This document shows positions 18,221 to 25,613 of a stretch of 64,000 nt of DNA, one piece after another. The position numbers and the translations under genes were made by a program. This stretch comes from Clostridia bacterium (GTDB lineage: Bacteria; Bacillota; Clostridia; Oscillospirales; Acutalibacteraceae): the NCBI GenBank assembly GCA_017397845.1, contig JAFQHU010000003.1, forward strand, positions 62,001-126,000. Direction: 5' to 3'. The notes under the pieces were generated by a model. That model was given only the letters and a program-made list of their open reading frames with translations, had not been told where the DNA came from and did no database searches. Positions within the stretch are counted from its first letter, which is position 1. Every line of letters starts with the position of its first letter.

Positions 18221-20680
18221 ATGGAAAACAAATCAAAAAAATTAACAGTAAAAATCATTTCGACTCTAATGGTACTTTTGCTTACCTTCAGTGCGGTGCC
18301 CTTTGTCGGCGGAGAAATTTTAACTGTATCTGCGGCGGAGGATACCGAGTATACCAAAGGTAATTATATCTATACGGTCGATAATAAGAAAGCCACAATC
18401 GTATCAACTGACGGTGAGCTGCGCGGAAGTGTGAAAATTCCCTCGAAGCTTGGCGGTTATCCTGTAACTGCAATCGGCGATATGGCTTTTATGCTCAATA
18501 CATACATAACTGATGTTGTTATACCTGATTCAGTTGAATCGATCGGTGCAAGTGCCTTTGATTCATGCTTTCTTCTCAGAAGCGTTAAGATTGGCAAAGG
18601 GGTAAAAGATATTATCGGTAATCCCTTCACAGATTGTGAGCTTCTTTCAAAGCTTGAAGTCAGTGCCGAAAATAAATATTTTTCTTCTGACAAATTCGGG
18701 GTTTTATTTAATAAAAGACGTACAGCTTTAATCTCTTTTCCGTCAGGTATTTCTGTTGCAGAATATACGGTTCCTGATGGTGTAGAAAAAATTGGCGCTT
18801 CTTCTTTTGCAAACAATACAAAGATAACTGCGGTGCATTTACCTTCGTCTGTTAATGAGATAGGAAGCATGGCGTTTAGCTCATGTCTTTCCCTCAAAAA
18901 TATAACCGGCCCCGATACCCTTTATAAAATAGGTCTTGATGCATTTTCCGAAACACCTTGGTTCACTGCTGAACCTAATTCGCTTGTTTATTTCGGCAAG
19001 GTTCTTTGCGGTTTTAACGGTGACGGTCTTTCACCTCTTAAAATTGAAATTGCAGAGGGTACTTTAGGTATAGCTGACGGAGCATTGGCCGCTGTTACCG
19101 ATACACAGGAGCTTATCATTCCCTCATCGCTGATTTATATCGGTGAAGGCTCTGTGGTTTCTGCGGGACTTAAAAAGATAACCGTAAATCCGGCGAATGC
19201 AAAATTTGCAGCTGATGCTTCGGGTGTTCTTTATACCAAAGATATGAAAAAGCTTGTGGCGTACCCGTCTTCTGCTCCTTTATCTGTTTACAGCGTTTCG
19301 GGTAAAACTGAAACAATCGGTACAGGTGCTTTTGGTGCGGCTATGTATCTGCTTGAGTTAAGACTTCCTGCTTCTGTAAAAAAGATCGAAGATGCAGCTT
19401 TTGCAGCGGCTATGAGCTTGGAAAAAATCAAAATGAGTAAAAACATAACCGAAATAGGGGAAGGCGCTTTTACTTTCTGTATGTCTCTAAAAAGCATTAC
19501 AATTCCTGACGGCGTTAAAAAGATCAAGGACGGTACCTTTATGTTCTGCACAGGTCTTACTTCTGTCAAATTCGGTAAAAATATTGTATCGATAGGTGAT
19601 ATGGCTTTCAGCGGCTGTTCCGCACTCAAAAAAATAACACTCGGCGGTAAGATTAAAACAATTGGTGAGGATGCGTTCAGCTCTTGTTCGGGCTTGACTT
19701 CTGTCACCTTGGGTAAAAATGTAAAAACCTTAAAAGGCAATCCTTTCAGCGGATGCGAAAAGCTTAAAAGCTTTTCAGTTGATACAAACAATAAATATTT
19801 TTCAGCAGACGGATACGGTGTGTTGTTCAATAAAAAGGCTACAAAGCTTTTAGCATATCCTGTCGGAAGAAAGGATAGCACATATTCAGTTCCTAAAACC
19901 GTGACAGCAATCGGTGCTTATGCCTTCAGATCGGCTGAAAAACTCAAAAATATTTCTCTTTCCGAAAAGACAAAGACAATAGGCGATTATGCCTTTGCTG
20001 ACTGTTTAAAACTTAAGTCTGTCAATCTTATCAATGTCAGAAGTATAGGTGAATATGCTTTTGATTATTGTGAAAATCTTGAAAATGTGTATTTCTCTGC
20101 TAAAATTACTTCGATAGGTGCCGGAGCATTCGAAGGCTGTGAAGAGCTTTCAGATGTATATTATGCGGGAACCAAAAAAGAGTGGAAAAAAGTAAAAATT
20201 GCCAAATACGAAAGCTTGTTCGGCGAAGATAATCCTCTCGATGAGGCGGAAAAGCATTTCTCTCATAAGCATACCTATGGAAAGGGTAAAACAACTGCCA
20301 AGTCCACTTATGTGCGTAACGGCTTTAAAACATACACTTGCAGTAAATGCGGTTGCATAAAGTCAACTGATATTTCAAAGCTTAAGCTTAAAAAAACCGA
20401 GGCAAAGACCCTCAAATCCAATAAGAAAAAACAGATAACACTTACTTGGTCACCTGTCAATGATGCTTCCGGTTATTTGGTTAAATATTCTTCTTCAGAA
20501 AAGTTCAGCGAAAAAACCACCAAAAGCACGACAATCGCAAAGCAGAATACCACCAAGAAGACCGTAAAGAACCTTAAGAGCGGTAAGAAATATTTTGTTA
20601 AAATCAGAGCTTATAAAACTGTAAGTGGCTCCAAGGTTTACGGCCCGTACAGCAAGGTTTTAAGCGTGAAAGTTAAATAA
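18221..20680 (+). CDS. BspA-like leucine-rich-repeat surface protein
   Basis: 819-residue exported protein. Signal peptide at 1-36 (IISTLMVLLLTFSAVPFVGG, cleavage near SAAE). The body (about 60-660) is built from LRR_5/BspA-type repeats of about 23 residues with the pattern IGxxAFxxCxxLxxVxIPxxVxxIG. After that comes an HKHTYGKGK/CSKCGCIKS module with paired Cys and a C-terminal fibronectin-III-like domain (about 725-819; TLTWSPVNDASGYLVKYS, ending GPYSKVLSVKV). No sortase or cell-wall motif was seen. Such proteins bind host or microbial surfaces in other gut and oral bacteria. RBS AGGAGG before ATG 18221. Confidence 0.9.
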   Translation: MENKSKKLTVKIISTLMVLLLTFSAVPFVGGEILTVSAAEDTEYTKGNYIYTVDNKKATIVSTDGELRGSVKIPSKLGGYPVTAIGDMAFMLNTYITDVVIPDSVESIGASAFDSCFLLRSVKIGKGVKDIIGNPFTDCELLSKLEVSAENKYFSSDKFGVLFNKRRTALISFPSGISVAEYTVPDGVEKIGASSFANNTKITAVHLPSSVNEIGSMAFSSCLSLKNITGPDTLYKIGLDAFSETPWFTAEPNSLVYFGKVLCGFNGDGLSPLKIEIAEGTLGIADGALAAVTDTQELIIPSSLIYIGEGSVVSAGLKKITVNPANAKFAADASGVLYTKDMKKLVAYPSSAPLSVYSVSGKTETIGTGAFGAAMYLLELRLPASVKKIEDAAFAAAMSLEKIKMSKNITEIGEGAFTFCMSLKSITIPDGVKKIKDGTFMFCTGLTSVKFGKNIVSIGDMAFSGCSALKKITLGGKIKTIGEDAFSSCSGLTSVTLGKNVKTLKGNPFSGCEKLKSFSVDTNNKYFSADGYGVLFNKKATKLLAYPVGRKDSTYSVPKTVTAIGAYAFRSAEKLKNISLSEKTKTIGDYAFADCLKLKSVNLINVRSIGEYAFDYCENLENVYFSAKITSIGAGAFEGCEELSDVYYAGTKKEWKKVKIAKYESLFGEDNPLDEAEKHFSHKHTYGKGKTTAKSTYVRNGFKTYTCSKCGCIKSTDISKLKLKKTEAKTLKSNKKKQITLTWSPVNDASGYLVKYSSSEKFSEKTTKSTTIAKQNTTKKTVKNLKSGKKYFVKIRAYKTVSGSKVYGPYSKVLSVKVK

Positions 20681-20681
20681 A

Positions 20682-21434
20682 ATGAACAAAATTAAACCTT
20701 TTATAATCAGTGAAGTAAGTGAGCTGAAAAGAGAGATTTGTGTTTATGAGTATGCATTATGGTGGGTTATCCGTGCCATGCAGATTTTCGCTTTAGTGAG
20801 ACTTGCTTTACGGGATCCTGCAAATAATAATGTTGCTTTGCTTTCACTCAATCTTCTTGCCACATTTACCGTACCTTTGGTGAGACTGTTACTGCTTCCG
20901 AAACGGATTTATAAAAAGCTTACATTTCATTGTCAGACATGGCTTAATATTATGATATTTTTTGGCTCTTTTCTTGCTCAGGGACTTGAATGGAATCATA
21001 AAATTACGAGTTGGGACAAGATTCTTCATCTGATTGCGGGTGCGATCGCAGTTTTTATCGGTGACGGTATTGCGGGAATGTTCCTCAGTAAAAAAAATAA
21101 AATTTCTCCTTTGTTTCGCACTTATGCAAGCGTAGGCTTTTCCTTTATTGCTATCGTTATATGGGAGGTTTTTGAGTTCTTTGCTGATTATTACATAGTG
21201 GATTCTTCGAATCAGGCATACAGCATAACACCCGACCGGGATGCGTGGTTCTTTGTGATTTTCGGTTACGGTGTGCAGAATGAAAATCAGTGGAGAGTTT
21301 TTGATACGAATGTAGACATGCTTTGCGCTGTAGCTGGATGTATACCTGCAGCGGTTGCTCTTTGGTGGTGGCATAAAAGAAAAGAGAAATTGAATACACA
21401 TGATAATTCCCTGAAAACAGCTTCGTCATTATAG
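20682..21434 (+). CDS. Polytopic membrane protein, YjdF/DUF2238-like
   Basis: 250 residues with about six membrane helices. Conserved polar strings inside or next to helices, WDKILHLIAG, WEVFEFFADYYI and FDTNVDMLCAVAGC, have the order (D-H, E-E, D-D) seen in YjdF/DUF2238-type membrane proteins of unknown function. It starts one base after the BspA-like gene stop, so the two are one transcript, and a terminator follows. The assignment rests on motif memory rather than a search. Confidence 0.6.
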   Translation: MNKIKPFIISEVSELKREICVYEYALWWVIRAMQIFALVRLALRDPANNNVALLSLNLLATFTVPLVRLLLLPKRIYKKLTFHCQTWLNIMIFFGSFLAQGLEWNHKITSWDKILHLIAGAIAVFIGDGIAGMFLSKKNKISPLFRTYASVGFSFIAIVIWEVFEFFADYYIVDSSNQAYSITPDRDAWFFVIFGYGVQNENQWRVFDTNVDMLCAVAGCIPAAVALWWWHKRKEKLNTHDNSLKTASSL

Positions 21435-21438
21435 AATT

Positions 21439-21481
21439 ACAGGTTCCGCTTTCAAAAATTGTTTGCGGAACCTGTTTTTTA
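21439..21481 (+). terminator. Terminator of the BspA-like/membrane protein operon
   Basis: Perfect 11-bp stem ACAGGTTCCGC (21439-21449) / GCGGAACCTGT (21465-21475) followed by TTTTTTA. Confidence 0.9.
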
Positions 21482-21517
21482 TTTATTGAGAGAAGAAATA
21501 ATTTTTTTACAAAACAG

Positions 21518-21546
21518 TTGATTTTTCGTTTTTCATCGTGTATAAT
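21518..21546 (+). promoter_or_regulatory. Promoter of tRNA-Pro
   Basis: -35 TTGATT (21518-21523) and -10 TATAAT (21541-21546), 17 bases apart, 13 bases before the tRNA 5' end. Confidence 0.75.
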
Positions 21547-21559
21547 ACACTAAGCACTT

Positions 21560-21636
21560 CGGGGTGTGGCGAAGTTTGGTATCGCGCTTGGTTCGGGACC
21601 AAGAGGCCATGGGTTCAAGTCCCGTCACTCCGACCA
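21560..21636 (+). tRNA. tRNA-Pro (anticodon CGG), CCA encoded
   Basis: 77-nt cloverleaf. Acceptor stem CGGGGTG (21560-21566) pairs with CACTCCG (21626-21632, one G-T), followed by A and an encoded CCA. The anticodon arm is CTTGG-TTCGGGA-CCAAG, giving anticodon CGG, which reads the proline codon CCG. The T arm holds GGGTTCAAGTCCC. The 5' CGGGGTG start is typical of bacterial proline tRNAs. Confidence 0.93.
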
Positions 21637-21680
21637 AATTGAGTATTCATAAGGGATTTGACCTGTGGATACTCAATTTT
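21637..21680 (+). terminator. Terminator of tRNA-Pro
   Basis: 11-bp stem AAATTGAGTAT (21637-21647 region, ending 21646) / ATACTCAATTT (21669-21679) with a long loop, then a T-rich run. The loop carries one copy of the 13-base motif repeated inverted at 22722. Confidence 0.7.
21647..21659 (+). repeat. Left copy of a 13-bp inverted repeat flanking the ncRNA and zinc-ribbon gene
   Basis: TCATAAGGGATTT here is the exact reverse complement of AAATCCCTTATGA at 22722-22734. A 13-base match within about 1 kb is very unlikely by chance. A third, degenerate copy (TAATCCCTATGA) lies at 22962-22973. Confidence 0.7.
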
Positions 21681-21703
21681 TATTTTTACATCAAAATATG
21701 TAA

Positions 21704-21756
21704 CCCACTATGACACTTTCAGTTTTACTGAAAAGAAGTCAAGTGGGATTTTTTTA
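21704..21756 (+). terminator. Second, imperfect hairpin downstream of tRNA-Pro
   Basis: Outer stem CCCACT (21704-21709) / AGTGGG (21742-21747) around an inner TTTCAG/CTGAAA hairpin, followed by ATTTTTTTA. It may back up the tRNA terminator or insulate the ncRNA promoter just downstream. Confidence 0.55.
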
Positions 21757-21764
21757 TTAAAGTA

Positions 21765-21794
21765 TTGAAATATTGCAAACTATTGTGATATACT
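21765..21794 (+). promoter_or_regulatory. Promoter of the candidate ncRNA
   Basis: -35 TTGAAA (21765-21770) and extended -10 TGATATACT (21786-21794; core TATACT 21789-21794), 18 bases apart. The predicted start point, about 7 bases downstream, coincides with the first base (21801) of the long closing helix of the RNA. Confidence 0.65.
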
Positions 21795-21800
21795 AATCTT

Positions 21801-22006
21801 GCCAAACAAAACCAAATAAATGTAACGGGGATGGTATTTTCTTTTATGGGGATACCATATCTATTCGTACACTTTTTTGAATTTTGCAAAACTGCAAATT
21901 CCACGGATAGTGTGCGATGATTTGTCATTCCCATTTATCTGGTTTTGTTTGGCGACAATCGGAGTTTGCGTTTTCGGTGCGTTAACTTCGGTTGGCGCAC
22001 TTTTTT
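21801..22006 (+). ncRNA. Candidate structured small RNA, rod-shaped (6S-like architecture possible)
   Basis: About 205 nt with its own promoter and terminator and no plausible coding frame. Bases 21801-21822 pair with 21932-21953 (21 of 22 positions). After a 5-base bulge, GGGATG (21828-21833) pairs with CATTCC (21926-21931). Further in, CGTACAC and GTGTGCG pair around a GAATTTTGCA/TGCAAATTC hairpin, leaving an asymmetric central bubble whose 5' side can form ATGGTAT/ATACCAT. It ends with a strong UUCG-loop terminator at 21977-22006. A 5'-3' closing helix with a central bubble recalls 6S RNA, but I cannot confirm the family; the helix could also be a MITE-like element. Confidence 0.6.
21977..22006 (+). 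terminator. Terminator of the candidate ncRNA
   Basis: 10-bp stem GTGCGTTAAC (21977-21986) / GTTGGCGCAC (21991-22000), with two T-G pairs compatible with RNA, a TTCG loop and six T's (22001-22006). Confidence 0.85.
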
Positions 22007-22103
22007 ATTTTACCGAAAAACAAATAGCAATTAAAATTGAAGAATATTAGTGTATATATTTTTTCAGTTAAAGAATTAACATAAATGGAGGTCTATAAGA
22101 ATT

Positions 22104-22649
22104 ATGAATTATGAAAAAAAAGAAACATCAACTATAATTGTTAGCGATGTTTGTCCTGTATGCAAGCGTAAAGTCAGTTCTTTTACGGAAGTTTGCCCTA
22201 ATTGTGGTTTTCCGCATCTTAAGGGATATGGTGTTCAGTCATCAAAAATTACTTTGATTTTAAAAAAGGACACCGAAATAAAAGGGGTATATGGTATTAA
22301 TATTTATTCTAAAAAAGATTTACCGATATCTATAGAAAACAGATGGTTAAAAAATTCTAGCGATGATGTAGATATTGCTGCACCTGATAATGGTTCAGCT
22401 TGTGTACATTTGTCTTTTTTTAATGAGGATAAGATAGATATTAAAGCACATTACGTAGCGACTAAAACAGATGATGGTTATTGGTGGCATGTATTAGAGA
22501 AAGTTATAACAGAAACATCAATTCCGTATTTTACACCGAATGCCGTGTACGAAATTTATTTTAAGATGTATACATACGAAACTACACATATATTCGGAAT
22601 AAAGAAACATCATAATGCTGTTAAGGCATTTATAACTAAAATTGGTTAA
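22104..22649 (+). CDS. Small protein with an N-terminal zinc ribbon, function unknown
   Basis: 181 residues. A zinc ribbon is visible at about 16-36 (CPVCKRKV ... CPNCGF). The rest is probably a beta-rich globular domain with no motif I recognise; the C-terminus is basic. RBS GGAGG precedes ATG 22104. The gene is more A/T-rich than its neighbours and sits between 13-bp inverted repeats downstream of a tRNA gene, which suggests it was acquired. It ends just before a UUCG-loop terminator. Confidence 0.7.
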   Translation: MNYEKKETSTIIVSDVCPVCKRKVSSFTEVCPNCGFPHLKGYGVQSSKITLILKKDTEIKGVYGINIYSKKDLPISIENRWLKNSSDDVDIAAPDNGSACVHLSFFNEDKIDIKAHYVATKTDDGYWWHVLEKVITETSIPYFTPNAVYEIYFKMYTYETTHIFGIKKHHNAVKAFITKIG

Positions 22650-22721
22650 TAGCTCAACATTTAGTTTTAAGCGAAATAAATAGATTTATCATTCAAATTC
22701 TGATTCACCTGTATTTTAAGT

Positions 22722-22734
22722 AAATCCCTTATGA
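22722..22734 (+). repeat. Right copy of the 13-bp inverted repeat
   Basis: AAATCCCTTATGA, exact reverse complement of 21647-21659. It is followed at once by GCACCCGCACCA, a tRNA-like 3' end, and then by a terminator. Confidence 0.7.
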
Positions 22735-22745
22735 GCACCCGCACC

Positions 22746-22778
22746 AAAAATCCTTGTTCTTCGGAATAAGGATTTTTT
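22746..22778 (+). terminator. UUCG-loop terminator
   Basis: 14-bp stem AAAAATCCTTGTTC (22746-22759) / GAATAAGGATTTTT (22764-22777), one G-T pair, TTCG loop. It directly follows the tRNA-like CCA end and probably now serves the zinc-ribbon gene. Confidence 0.8.
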
Positions 22779-23062
22779 ATTTAAGCCGTTAGGTTTGATA
22801 TATCATCACGCTGATGACATACACGGTTTAACTTTGATTTAAAACCCGGTATTTATGCGGGTTTGTGCTTGATTACGATAGTGCTGCTCCGACCAATAGC
22901 TGAAGTCTTAAAGCTTGGAGTTCTTATTTTTATTATTACTTCTTAACTCTTCACCAAAAACTAATCCCTATGAACACCTCACCATATAAATATAGAGTAC
23001 TGCTGAAAGGTGAGTACTTCTTTATTTTGTTCACATAAGTATAAAAAATTAACCTATCCACC

Positions 23063-23090
23063 TTGATTTATTAAAATATAAGTGTATAAT
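23063..23090 (+). promoter_or_regulatory. Promoter of upp
   Basis: -35 TTGATT (23063-23068) and -10 TATAAT (23085-23090), 16 bases apart, about 40 bases before the start codon. Confidence 0.7.
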
Positions 23091-23129
23091 ATTTATAGTA
23101 GAAAATATGAAGGAAAGAGGAATATTCAA

Positions 23130-23762
23130 ATGAACAGTAATGTAACCATTTTTACTCATCCGTTAATTCAGCATAAGCTTTCCATTCTCCGCAATAAAGA
23201 AACAAGCTCCAAGGATTTCAGAGCACTTGTTTCAGAAATTGCTACTCTCATGGGTTATGAAGCAACGAGAGATTTACCTTTGGAGGATGTTGAAATCGAA
23301 ACTCCTATCTGCAAAATGACCGCTAAGCACATATGCGGTAAAAAGCTCGCTATTGTGCCCATTCTCCGTGCAGGTCTCGGTATGGTTGAGGGTATCCTTT
23401 CATTGGTTCCTTCTGCTCGTATCGGTCACATCGGCCTTTACAGAGATGAAGAAACACTTACTCCCGTCGAATATTACTGCAAATTACCGAAGGATATCGG
23501 CGAGAGAGATGTTTTCGTGGTTGATCCTATGCTCGCAACGGGCGGTTCAGGTATTGATGCGGTTTCGCAGATTAAGCTCAGAAATCCCCGCTCAATAAAG
23601 TTTATGTGTATTATCGCTGCACCTGAGGGGATAGAGGCTTTCACAAAAGCTCACCCCGATGTTCATATTTACTGTGCTGCTTTGGATGAAAAGCTCAATG
23701 AAAAGGGATATATCGTTCCAGGACTCGGTGACGCGGGAGACAGAATATTCGGTACAAAATAA
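23130..23762 (+). CDS. upp: Uracil phosphoribosyltransferase
   Basis: 210-residue enzyme of pyrimidine salvage that makes UMP from uracil and PRPP. The PRPP loop is [11 protein letters not shown], and [11 protein letters not shown] and GLGDAGDR are typical uracil-PRTase strings. ATG 23130 is chosen because AGGAAAGAGG lies upstream and the N-terminus [18 protein letters not shown] aligns with the family; an in-frame upstream start would overlap the -10 box. A single-gene unit with its own promoter and terminator. Confidence 0.95.
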   Translation: MNSNVTIFTHPLIQHKLSILRNKETSSKDFRALVSEIATLMGYEATRDLPLEDVEIETPICKMTAKHICGKKLAIVPILRAGLGMVEGILSLVPSARIGHIGLYRDEETLTPVEYYCKLPKDIGERDVFVVDPMLATGGSGIDAVSQIKLRNPRSIKFMCIIAAPEGIEAFTKAHPDVHIYCAALDEKLNEKGYIVPGLGDAGDRIFGTK

Positions 23763-23768
23763 CCGCAC

Positions 23769-23798
23769 AGAGCGTACTTTTTATGTGCGCTCTTTTTT
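23769..23798 (+). terminator. Terminator of upp
   Basis: 9-bp stem AGAGCGTAC (23769-23777) / GTGCGCTCT (23785-23793) with one T-G pair and T-rich loop, followed by TTTTT. Confidence 0.85.
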
Positions 23799-23843
23799 GT
23801 ATCAGCACTTTAAAAGGTTAAAGGATTTTTTTCGCAAAAACTA

Positions 23844-23872
23844 TTGACAAATCCTTTTCTAAATGCTAAAAT
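23844..23872 (+). promoter_or_regulatory. Promoter of the leucine T-box operon
   Basis: -35 TTGACA (23844-23849) and extended -10 TGCTAAAAT (core TAAAAT 23867-23872), 17-base spacer. Confidence 0.8.
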
Positions 23873-23879
23873 GCTTATC

Positions 23880-24156
23880 AATATCACAAATGCGTTGAAG
23901 AAATTATGAATTATCTTCCCATGCTTTCAGAGAGTCGGCGGTTGGTGAGAGTCGGCAGATGCGGATAATTCAGTCTCGTTTCAGAGCAGGACTGTTGAAG
24001 ACCTATTTGGTTGTGTAGGCGGTCACGGATGCCCCGTTATCATGGCTAAAGGCTTGTCAGAGTCTTGAATGAGTGACTGTCACAGACAGTAAACAAGGTG
24101 GTACCGCGGATTTTATTCGCCCTTGAAGTTACTTTGTAATTTCAAGGGCATTTTTT
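23880..24156 (+). promoter_or_regulatory. T-box leader, leucine specifier CTC
   Basis: Classical T-box riboregulator that senses uncharged tRNA. The stem I GA/K-turn region is AGAGAGTCGGCGG (23930s). The long stem pairs GAATTATC with GATAATTC. The specifier reads CTC (23975-23977) followed by G and TTTCAGAGC, giving leucine. The T-box sequence AAGGTGGTACCGCGG is at 24095-24109. The terminator GCCCTTGAA (24119-24127) / TTCAAGGGC (24141-24149) plus ATTTTTT ends it. It precedes the LeuA-like gene, so leucine starvation should raise expression of 24198-28959. The 5' boundary is approximate. Confidence 0.9.
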
Positions 24157-24197
24157 CTTGTATATGTGATGAAAAAATTTAAAAAGGAGTCTTCATT

Positions 24198-25610
24198 ATG
24201 GAAAGATTAACAGTGTCAGACGTAACATTGAAGGAGGTGTCGAAAACCTCTGAATTTTCGCTTTCGTTCAGAGAGAAAATCGAAATTTCAAAGCTTCTCG
24301 ATAAAGTAAATGTGAATGTGATTGAACTTCCCGCCATAAAAAAAGAAAAGACAGATGTACTTCTCATCAAATCTATTGCCTCCTGTGTAAAAAACAGCGT
24401 TATTGCCGTCCCTGTATCTCTCGCCGAAGAGGATGTGGAAAGAGTGGCGGAGGCTCTCAAAAACGCTTCTAAGCCAAGAATACAGATTGTGGTCCCTACA
24501 TCCACTGTCCAAATGGAATTTGTTTGCGGCAAAAAACCTCCGATGGTTCTTGAAATGATAGACAGACTTGTAAAAAAAGCTAAAGAACATACCTGTGATG
24601 TTGAGTTTGTGGCTGAGGATGCTACCAGAAGTGAGCCTGAGTTTCTCTCTAAAGCTATCAGTACTGCCATATCTTCGGGTGCATCAACGATAACTCTCAG
24701 TGATGCAGCGGGTACTATGCTTCCCGATGAAATCAGTGTATTCATCGACGACGTAAAAGCAAGTGTTCCTGAAAGTGAAAATGTGAATTTCGGTATACAG
24801 TGTATCGATACTCTCGGTATGGCTTGTGCATGTTCAGTTACTGCAGTAAAATCGGGTGTCAATGAAATCAAAACCTCCGTTTTAAGCTCTGCTGATGCTG
24901 CTTATCTTGATTCAATATGCAAAGTTATCGGTATTCACGGCGATGAGCTCGGCTGTATATGCGACGTAAAAACTACGGAGCTCGGCAGAGTTTCAAAACA
25001 GATAGAATGGATTATTTCTTCAAAGAATGAAAAGGGAACAGGACTCAGCTCAGTGGCTGATTTTTATGCTGATGATTTTATTCTCAATGAACATGATGAT
25101 ATAACAGAGGTAACCAAGGCGGTTAAAATGCTCGGTTATGATCTTTCTCAGGAGGATATCTCAAAAGTTTACGAGGAATTCAAAAGAATAAGCGGCAAAA
25201 AGAACGTAGGCGCCAAAGAGCTTGATGCCATTGTTGCTTCCGCCGCATTACAGGTTCCGGCTACATATGTTATTGACAGCTATGTTATAAACAGCGGTAA
25301 TGTGATTACCGCCACAGCAAATATTACTCTTAATAAAAACGGAGAAAAGGTGAACGGTCTCAGTATCGGTGACGGTCCCATTGATGCTGCTTTTCTTGCC
25401 ATAGAGCAGATAGTCGGTCATCATTATGAGCTTGACGATTTTCAGATTCAATCCGTAACTGAAGGTCGTGAGGCAATGGGCTCCGCTCTCGTTAAGCTCC
25501 GTTCAAACGGCAGACTTTATTCCGGAAAGGGAATTTCCACAGATATTATCGGTGCAAGCATCAGAGCATACCTCAATGCTCTCAATAAGATTGTTTACGA
25601 GGAGGCATAA
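24198..25610 (+). CDS. LeuA-like protein with degenerate catalytic domain and intact leucine-binding regulatory domain
   Basis: 470 residues. Residues 1-270 follow the HMGL-like TIM barrel of 2-isopropylmalate/homocitrate synthases, but key residues are missing: the LRDGEQ motif reads DVTLKEV, and the metal-binding HxHND segment reads IQCIDT. LSDAAGTMLPDE is kept. The C-terminal part (about 345-468) is a good alpha-isopropylmalate synthase dimerisation/regulatory domain, which binds leucine in LeuA, with GISTDIIGASIRAYLNALNK at the end. It is therefore probably not a working synthase but may sense leucine or act as a scaffold. First gene after the leucine T-box; RBS AAAAGGAG; 3 bases before the next gene. 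Confidence 0.75.
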   Translation: MERLTVSDVTLKEVSKTSEFSLSFREKIEISKLLDKVNVNVIELPAIKKEKTDVLLIKSIASCVKNSVIAVPVSLAEEDVERVAEALKNASKPRIQIVVPTSTVQMEFVCGKKPPMVLEMIDRLVKKAKEHTCDVEFVAEDATRSEPEFLSKAISTAISSGASTITLSDAAGTMLPDEISVFIDDVKASVPESENVNFGIQCIDTLGMACACSVTAVKSGVNEIKTSVLSSADAAYLDSICKVIGIHGDELGCICDVKTTELGRVSKQIEWIISSKNEKGTGLSSVADFYADDFILNEHDDITEVTKAVKMLGYDLSQEDISKVYEEFKRISGKKNVGAKELDAIVASAALQVPATYVIDSYVINSGNVITATANITLNKNGEKVNGLSIGDGPIDAAFLAIEQIVGHHYELDDFQIQSVTEGREAMGSALVKLRSNGRLYSGKGISTDIIGASIRAYLNALNKIVYEEA

Positions 25611-25613
25611 TCG

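Larger units (their letters stand above)
22650..23129 (+). other. Gene-poor stretch with tRNA-3'-end-like fragments and hairpins
   Basis: No convincing gene is seen. It holds the right copy of the 13-bp inverted repeat (22722-22734) running into GAGCACCCGCACCA (22733-22746), which looks like the 3' end of a tRNA-Leu with CCA; a 10-base copy of the tRNA-Pro 3' end, CTCCGACCAA (22887-22896); a third fragment ACACCTCACCA (22974-22984) after a degenerate copy of the repeat; small hairpins such as TCATCA/TGATGA near 22807 and AAACCCG/CGGGTTT near 22841-22863; and the upp promoter. Confidence 0.6.

Noticed and set aside
18070..18363. Short frame in the leader of the BspA-like gene (97 codons)
   Set aside because: It has no RBS, runs into the signal-peptide region of the real gene in another frame and has a random composition; I treat it as untranslated leader.
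21725..21934. Minus-strand frame of 69 codons over the candidate ncRNA
   Set aside because: The composition is explained by the paired arms of the RNA; there is no RBS and the predicted protein has no recognisable feature.
23880..24156. Treating this leader as an amino-acid leader peptide attenuator
   Set aside because: The T-box sequence, stem I motif and specifier context are all present; no short Leu-rich frame with an RBS is seen.
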